Positions 59,100-64,000 of a stretch of 64,000 nt of DNA are shown here, piece after piece; the stretch's first letter is position 1, and every line of letters begins with the position of its first letter. The notes beneath the pieces were generated by a model, which worked only from the letters and a program-made list of their open reading frames with translations, was not told the origin of the DNA and did not search any database. A program made the position numbers and the translations under genes. This DNA is from Roseiterribacter gracilis (GTDB lineage Bacteria > Pseudomonadota > Alphaproteobacteria > BOG-932 > Roseiterribacteraceae): contig BOPV01000001.1 of NCBI GenBank assembly GCA_018332375.1, forward strand, positions 4,030,001 to 4,094,000. The letters run 5' to 3'.

Positions 59100-60052
59100 G
59101 CAGCGCGTGGCTGTTCGCGTACGAGCTGCAGGAACACGTCTTCGAGATCGGTCTCTTTGGTCGACAGGTCGACGATGCGCAGATCGGCTGCCGCAACCGC
59201 CGCCAGAATCTCGCCGACTTGTGCACGGCTTGGCTGGTAGCGGATCACGACTTTGCGTGGGGACGGAAGTTCGGCCGAAAACGCGACCAACGAAGCGGGC
59301 AATGCCGCCACGTCGCGATCCAGGGTCAGCCAAAGTTCTTTCGCGTCGGTGCGCGCCAGCAAGGTCTGCGTCGGCTCGCACGCAACCACTTCGCCGTGAT
59401 TGATGATCGCGATCGTATCGCAGAGTTCTTCCGCTTCCTGCAGATAGTGCGTCGTCAGCACGATCGTCGTGCCGCGCGCGTTTAGTTCACGCACATAACG
59501 CCACAACGCCTGCCGCAGTTCGATGTCGACGCCCGCCGTCGGCTCGTCGAGGATCAGCACCGGCGGCGCGTGCACCATCGCTTTGGCGACCATCAGGCGC
59601 CGGCGCATGCCGCCCGACAGGGTGCGCGCATAGGCGTCACCCTTGTCGGCCAGGCCAACCGCTTCGAGCAGCTCGTTGGTGCGTCGTTCGGCCTTGGGCA
59701 CGCCGTAGAGGCCGGCCTGCACTTCGAGGATTTCGCGCGGCGTGAAGAACGGATCGAGATTCAGCTCCTGCGGCACGACGCCGATCGCCGACTTCGCTTT
59801 GCGCGTGTCGCGATCAATGTCGTAGCCCCAGACCTTGGCGCTGCCCGCTGTCTTCACGACCAGGCCGGCCAGGATGTTGATCAGGGTCGATTTGCCGGCG
59901 CCGTTGGGGCCCAGGAAACCGAACATCGCGCCGCGGGGGATCGCGAGGTCGATTCCCTTCAGCGCGGTCTTGGGACCGGCCTTTTTGGTACCCGCATAGG
60001 TTTTGACCAGGCCTGAGACTTCGACGGCGTTTGCCGGCAGGGAAGCTGACAT
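59096..60052 (-). CDS. ABC transporter ATP-binding protein without adjacent permease
   Basis: A 318-residue ATPase of the NodI/DrrA/CcmA-like exporter group: Walker A GPNGAGKST, Q-loop GVVPQELNLDPFFT, signature LSGGMRRRLMVAKAM, Walker B VLILDEPTAGVD, switch His TTHYLQEAEE, followed by a C-terminal domain of about 80 residues. It is coupled to the lipoprotein hydrolase and not to a permease, which is unusual; the membrane partner must be elsewhere. ATG at 60052, divergent from a zinc-finger gene. Confidence 0.9.
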   Translation of the reverse strand: MSASLPANAVEVSGLVKTYAGTKKAGPKTALKGIDLAIPRGAMFGFLGPNGAGKSTLINILAGLVVKTAGSAKVWGYDIDRDTRKAKSAIGVVPQELNLDPFFTPREILEVQAGLYGVPKAERRTNELLEAVGLADKGDAYARTLSGGMRRRLMVAKAMVHAPPVLILDEPTAGVDIELRQALWRYVRELNARGTTIVLTTHYLQEAEELCDTIAIINHGEVVACEPTQTLLARTDAKELWLTLDRDVAALPASLVAFSAELPSPRKVVIRYQPSRAQVGEILAAVAAADLRIVDLSTKETDLEDVFLQLVREQPRAA

Positions 60053-60141
60053 TGGGGAGAGAATTCTTCCGGTGGAATTGATCGGACGTGACGGATCGCT
60101 ATCATCCGGCCGCCTTTCGACCCGTCAAGAAAGCCAGATAC

Positions 60142-60315
60142 GTGACAGATGCGCCAGAAACCATCGAAGTCGAGACCACGCCCGTCGGATGTGACGGCGG
60201 CGGCGGCGCGCTCGGCCACCCGCTGGTCTATCTGCCGCTCCACGATGGAAGCGCCGATTGCCCGTATTGCAGCCGGCATTTCAAGCTCAAACACGGCGCG
60301 CGGGTCGGGCACTGA
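60142..60315 (+). CDS. CHCC zinc-finger domain protein
   Basis: A short protein with the zf-CHCC pattern CDGGGGALGHPLVYLPL...CPYCSRHFKL, a Zn site related to the complex-I NDUFS6 subunit. The GTG at 60142 gives 57 residues, a usual size; an in-frame GTG at 60088 would give 75. Neither has a strong ribosome site. It is divergent from the ABC ATPase. The role is unknown; alphaproteobacterial homologues are stand-alone small proteins. Confidence 0.75.
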   Translation: MTDAPETIEVETTPVGCDGGGGALGHPLVYLPLHDGSADCPYCSRHFKLKHGARVGH

Positions 60316-60377
60316 TCGTCGCCCGACCAGGGCCACGATCGGGGCAGGTACTGAACAGATGGGTTTCTAGGGGACGT

Positions 60378-60716
60378 ATGATGCTGAAGATCGTGGCTGC
60401 GGCCGTGCTGGCTATTTTCGTCGCGGGTGCTGCCGAAGCGGCGTGCCTGGCGCCGGCGCCGCCGGGCATTCCGGACGGCAAGACGGCGTCCGTCGACCAG
60501 ATGAACAATGCCGCGGTCGCGGTGAAGCAGTACGTGAAGATGCTGGAATTTTATCAGGCCTGCTTGAAGAAGCAGGATTCGGACGCGCCGGCGGGCACGA
60601 CCGACGAACAGCGCCGCATCTGGCTGACCCAATACAACAACGCGGTCGACAAGATGGAAGAGGTCGCCAACGCCTTCAACGCGCAGCTGCGCATCTACAA
60701 GGCGCGCAGCCAGTAA
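60378..60716 (+). CDS. Small exported protein of unknown function
   Basis: A 112-residue protein with a signal peptide (LKIVAAAVLAIFVAGAAEA) and a mature helical domain (VDQMNNAAVAVKQYVKMLEFYQACLKKQ, then QYNNAVDKMEEVANAFNAQLRIYK). The start is ATG ATG at 60378 with AGGGGAC ahead. Two Cys (near residues 22 and 62) might form a disulphide. No family is recognised. It precedes polA by 72 bases, probably in a separate unit. Confidence 0.7.
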   Translation: MMLKIVAAAVLAIFVAGAAEAACLAPAPPGIPDGKTASVDQMNNAAVAVKQYVKMLEFYQACLKKQDSDAPAGTTDEQRRIWLTQYNNAVDKMEEVANAFNAQLRIYKARSQ

Positions 60717-60788
60717 GAAAGCGGCTCTTCGTAGCATAGCGATAGCGGTGCTCGACTCAGCGCGCATGCGGCGGCAAGGTCCGCCGCC

Positions 60789-63590
60789 ATGACGAGCCCG
60801 GCGCCAGCGCATCCCGACCTGTACCTCGTCGACGGGTCGGGTTTCATTTTTCGAGCCTTCCACGCTTTGCCGCCGATGACGCGCGGCGATGGCGTGCCGG
60901 TGAACGCCGTCTACGGCTTCTCCAACATGATCTACAAGCTGCTGACCGATTTCGCAGCAGCGCAGGTCGCGGTGATTTTCGATGCCAAGGAAGAGACCTT
61001 CCGCAACAAAATCTACCCCGACTACAAAGCCAATCGCGACGCACCGCCGGAAGAACTGGTTCCGCAATTCGCGCTGATCCGCGAGTCGGTGCATGCGTTC
61101 TGCCTGCCGTGTCTCGAACTGGAAGGGTTCGAAGCCGACGATCTGATCGCGACCTACGCCAAACAGGCGAAAGCGCGCGGCCAGAAAGTCGTGATCGTCT
61201 CGTCCGACAAGGACCTGATGCAGCTGGTCGGCGACGGCGTCACGATGTGGGACCCGATCAAAGCGCGCAGCATCGCTGAACCGGAAGTGTTCGAAAAATT
61301 CGGCGTCACGCCCGATAAGGTCGTGGATGTGCAAGCGCTGGCCGGCGACAGCGTCGACAACGTGCCCGGCGTGCCCGGGATCGGCATCAAGACGGCGGCG
61401 CAGCTGATCAACGAATATGGCGATCTCGAAACCTTGCTGGCGCGCGCGGGCGAGATCAAACAGCCCAAACGGCGCGAAAGCCTGATCGAACACGCCGAGA
61501 AGGCGCGGGTGTCCAAGCTCCTCGTCAAACTTGACGAGGCCGTTCCTGTCACGACGCCCATTGACGAGCTGCGTCCGCGCGAACCCGACAGTTCGAAACT
61601 GACCGCCTATCTGGCGAAGATGGAATTCAAGACGCTGCTGAACCGCGTGACGACGCGGCTGCGCGAAGAAGGCCAGGTCGTCGAACATCCCGACCTGCCG
61701 GTTGAAACCGCGGCTGCCGCAGCGCGCGCGCTGGATCCCACGCCCGAAGCGCCGGTCGAAGCGCGTTACGAGCTGGTGCAGGATCTGCCGGCGTTGCAGC
61801 GCTGGATCGCACGCGCACAGCGCGTTGGTGTCGTCGCGTTCGACACCGAAACCGATTCCCTGACCCCGTGCGTGTGCGGCATTGTCGGCGTGTCGCTGGC
61901 GGTGGCGCCGGGCGAGGCCTGCTACATTCCGCTGTGCCACGTGAATCCCGATGCGGGCGGTCTCGATCTCGATCAGGCAGCCAAGCCGCAACAGATCTCG
62001 CTCGATGAGTTCAAAACGGCGATCGGCCCGCTGCTGACCGATCCGTCGGTGTTGAAGATTGCGCATAACGGCAAGTTCGACCTGCAGGTCCTGCAGTGCC
62101 TCGGGCTAGACGTGACGCCGATCGACGACACGATGCTGATGTCCTACGCGCTCGACGGCGGCAGCCATGGGCACGGTATGGACGAGCTGGCCTCGATCCA
62201 TCTCGGCTTGAAGACGACGACCTTCGCCGAAGTGTGCGGCAGCGGCAAAGCGCAGATCACCTTCGATCGCGTTCCGCTCGATCGCGCACTGGCCTATGCC
62301 GCCGAAGATGCCGACGTAACGTTGCGGCTGTGGCAGCTGTTCAAACAGCGCCTGCTCGCCGATCACATGACGACCTTGTACGAGACGATCGACCGTCCGT
62401 TGCTGCGTGTCGTTGCTGGCATGGAAAGCGCCGGCATTTTGATCGACCGCAACGCGCTGGCGAAAATGGGCCAGAAGTTCGGCGAGCGCATGGTGCAGCT
62501 TGAAGCCGAAGTGCAGAAACTCGCCGGGCGACCGTTCAATCTCGGTTCGCCGAAGCAACTCGGCGAAGTGTTGTTTGATGAATTGAAGCTCGAAGGCGGG
62601 CGCAAGCTGAAAAGCGGCGCCTGGACCACCGACGCGTCGGTGCTGGACGAGATCGAAGACTCCCATCCGATTATTCCGGCGATCCAGAGTTGGCGTCAGC
62701 TTGCCAAGTTGAAAGCGACCTATACCGACGCGCTGCAGGAAGAGATCCAGCAGAAGACCGGGCGCGTGCACACGTCCTACGCGCTGGCTGCGACCAGCAC
62801 CGGCCGCTTGTCGTCGACCGAACCCAATCTGCAGAATATTCCGATCCGCACCGAAGAAGGCCGGCAGATCCGCACCGCCTTCATTGCGGGGCCGGGCAAT
62901 GTTCTTTTGTCGGTCGACTATTCGCAGATCGAACTGCGCATCGTTGCCGACATCGCCAACATCCAGGCGTTGCGCGATGCCTTCACCAACGGCGACGACA
63001 TTCACGCGCTGACCGCGAGCCAGGTGTTCGGCGTGCCGATGGCCGATATGACCAAGGACATCCGCGCCCGCGCCAAGGCGATCAATTTCGGCATCATCTA
63101 CGGCATCTCGGCCTTCGGCCTGGCACGCCAGCTCGGCATTCCGCAAAGCGAGGCGTCGGCCTACATCAAGGCCTATCTCGAACGGTTCTCCGAGCTGCGC
63201 GATTATATGGAAGAGACCAAGTCCTTCGCGCGCAAGCACGGTTACGTGCTGACGTTGCTGGGCCGCAAATGCCATGTCGCCGGCATCAACGAAAAGAATC
63301 CGGCGCGCCGGAGCTTTGCCGAGCGCCAGGCCATCAACGGCCGTATCCAGGGCACTGCCGCCGACATCATGCGCCGCGCCATGCGCAATGTTTCGCGCGC
63401 GCTGCAGCGCGCCGGCTCGCCGGCGCAGATGCTGCTGCAGGTGCATGACGAACTTGTGTTCGAAGTGCCCGAGACGCATGCGGAAGCAACCGCAGCCATC
63501 GTACGTACCGAAATGGAACGGGCCGCAACGTTGGGCGTGCCGTTAGTTGCCGAAGCGGGCTGGGGCAAATCGTGGGCTGACGCTCACTAG
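60789..63590 (+). CDS. polA: DNA polymerase I
   Basis: A 933-residue repair polymerase. The 5' nuclease domain (DLYLVDGSGFIFRAFHALP, FEADDLIATYAKQA, DKDLMQLVGD, GVPGIGIKTAAQL) is followed by a 3'-5' exonuclease with its acidic residues intact (FDTETDSL, HNGKFDLQVL, YAAEDADVTLRLW) and the polymerase (TSTGRLSSTEPNLQNIP, VDYSQIELRIVADI, RAKAINFGIIYG, QVHDELVFEV). Proofreading therefore looks functional. ATG at 60789. The gene is complete. Confidence 0.97.
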   Translation: MTSPAPAHPDLYLVDGSGFIFRAFHALPPMTRGDGVPVNAVYGFSNMIYKLLTDFAAAQVAVIFDAKEETFRNKIYPDYKANRDAPPEELVPQFALIRESVHAFCLPCLELEGFEADDLIATYAKQAKARGQKVVIVSSDKDLMQLVGDGVTMWDPIKARSIAEPEVFEKFGVTPDKVVDVQALAGDSVDNVPGVPGIGIKTAAQLINEYGDLETLLARAGEIKQPKRRESLIEHAEKARVSKLLVKLDEAVPVTTPIDELRPREPDSSKLTAYLAKMEFKTLLNRVTTRLREEGQVVEHPDLPVETAAAAARALDPTPEAPVEARYELVQDLPALQRWIARAQRVGVVAFDTETDSLTPCVCGIVGVSLAVAPGEACYIPLCHVNPDAGGLDLDQAAKPQQISLDEFKTAIGPLLTDPSVLKIAHNGKFDLQVLQCLGLDVTPIDDTMLMSYALDGGSHGHGMDELASIHLGLKTTTFAEVCGSGKAQITFDRVPLDRALAYAAEDADVTLRLWQLFKQRLLADHMTTLYETIDRPLLRVVAGMESAGILIDRNALAKMGQKFGERMVQLEAEVQKLAGRPFNLGSPKQLGEVLFDELKLEGGRKLKSGAWTTDASVLDEIEDSHPIIPAIQSWRQLAKLKATYTDALQEEIQQKTGRVHTSYALAATSTGRLSSTEPNLQNIPIRTEEGRQIRTAFIAGPGNVLLSVDYSQIELRIVADIANIQALRDAFTNGDDIHALTASQVFGVPMADMTKDIRARAKAINFGIIYGISAFGLARQLGIPQSEASAYIKAYLERFSELRDYMEETKSFARKHGYVLTLLGRKCHVAGINEKNPARRSFAERQAINGRIQGTAADIMRRAMRNVSRALQRAGSPAQMLLQVHDELVFEVPETHAEATAAIVRTEMERAATLGVPLVAEAGWGKSWADAH

Positions 63591-63591
63591 A

Positions 63592-63617
63592 AAATCGTCT
63601 GTAACGACGGACGATTT
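63592..63617 (+). terminator. Possible terminator after polA
   Basis: AAATCGTC at 63592-63599 pairs with GACGATTT at 63610-63617 around a 10-base loop, right after the polA stop. The stem is fairly weak and no T run follows, so termination is only possible. Confidence 0.4.
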
Positions 63618-63662
63618 GTGCCGAATGCGGATGAAGCCAAAGCTTCACGCGGGAGAGGCGGC

Positions 63663-64000
63663 ATGACGACACGGCGCGAATTTCTCACTCGAACCGCTGC
63701 TGCCTGCATCCTTGCGCCGAGCGTCACGGCGCATGCCGCTGCGCGAAAGACGGTGCAGACCGTGCTTGGTCCGATCGATGCGGCCAAGCTTGGCTTCACG
63801 CTGCCGCACGAACATCTCTGCGCCAGTTCAGCGGGCTTCTGGCAAGTCTGGCCCGAATATTTTGGCGGCCGTAAAAAATTCGTCGAGAAGGCGGTGGCGA
63901 AGCTCAAAGCAGCGCGCGCCGAAGGCGTCACGACGATCGTCGATCTCACCACCGCCGATCTCGGCCGCGACATTCGCCTGATGGAGGAAGTGTCGCGCAA
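63663..64000 (+). CDS. Tat-exported phosphotriesterase-family metallohydrolase, 3'-truncated
   Basis: The first 112 codons of an amidohydrolase-superfamily enzyme. A twin-arginine signal (TTRREFLTRTAAACILAPSVTAHA) is followed by the phosphotriesterase family start VQTVLGPIDAAKLGFTLPHEHL, with the HxH metal ligands, and TTIVDLTTADLGRDIRLM. The gene runs off the right edge. A GGAGAGG site precedes the ATG. The family includes lactonases and phosphotriesterases, and the substrate is not known. Confidence 0.85.
   Translation, partial: MTTRREFLTRTAAACILAPSVTAHAAARKTVQTVLGPIDAAKLGFTLPHEHLCASSAGFWQVWPEYFGGRKKFVEKAVAKLKAARAEGVTTIVDLTTADLGRDIRLMEEVSR

Noticed and set aside
1..64000. CRISPR array, prophage or insertion sequence
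   Set aside because: No regular repeat-spacer pattern, integrase, transposase or phage structural gene was seen anywhere in the window.

Overview
The window is GC-rich, densely coded chromosomal DNA that looks alphaproteobacterial. This is supported by the moeA-mobA-mog set, the TRAP transporter, Tat-exported proteins, an Fe-S-less family-4-like uracil-DNA glycosylase, a Zur regulator and the ETF-QO/TPR/ispE neighbourhood. I cannot place it below class level. There is no sign of prophage, insertion sequence, CRISPR array or rRNA. No gap between genes exceeds 300 bases; the longest, about 276 bases at 39971-40246, holds only a small hairpin.

Layout. 1-2755: molybdenum cofactor genes (moeA partial, mobA, mog) and a Tat-exported Fe/Mn superoxide dismutase. 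2889-10489: a signalling island with a REC-PAS histidine kinase, two RpfC-like membrane hybrid kinases (TM-HisKA-HATPase-REC-HPt) and, between them on the minus strand, an RpfF-type DSF synthase that keeps both catalytic glutamates. 10646-22284: a peptide-use region with tandem M13 metallopeptidases, an MFS exporter, a tiny lipoprotein, a POT peptide transporter and tandem S46 dipeptidyl-peptidases. 22492-25402: a complete TRAP transporter. 25399-28255: acyltransferase, Lrp regulator and divergent hppD. 28265-33273: a TetR gene facing an operon of ABC ATPase, FtsX-type permease, LolA-like periplasmic protein and probable outer-membrane barrel, with a four-half-site GGTACC operator array between them. 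33286-35919: an ECF sigma/anti-sigma pair divergent from a metallophosphoesterase-cupredoxin pair, with two matching back-to-back promoters of the form GGAATA-N15-CGGTC. 35949-39970: maleylacetoacetate isomerase, a GT4 glycosyltransferase and a debranching-type glycosidase. 40247-45769: a degenerate receiver protein, an unknown partner, two sensor kinases, Zur and a small membrane protein. 45920-56249: CocE-type hydrolase, crotonase, tRNA-Gln, ispE, TPR protein, ETF-QO, uracil-DNA glycosylase, Slt and a small membrane protein. 56223-64000: a polysaccharide-type NDP-sugar dehydratase, a lipoprotein hydrolase coupled to an orphan ABC ATPase, a CHCC zinc-finger protein, a small exported protein, polA and the start of a phosphotriesterase-family gene.

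How it may work together. The rpf-like island would make a cis-2-unsaturated fatty-acid signal with RpfF, sense it with one or both RpfC-like kinases, and relay phosphate through their HPt domains. The usual RpfG (REC-HD-GYP) is absent here, and the REC-PAS-kinase at 2889 takes its place. The M13, S46 and POT genes suggest growth on peptides: M13 enzymes cut oligopeptides, S46 enzymes release dipeptides, and POT imports them. hppD and maiA belong to tyrosine catabolism. The best candidates for under-described biology are the two-receptor DSF locus, the TetR/ABC/LolA-like/barrel cassette, and the ECF-controlled metallophosphoesterase-cupredoxin pair.
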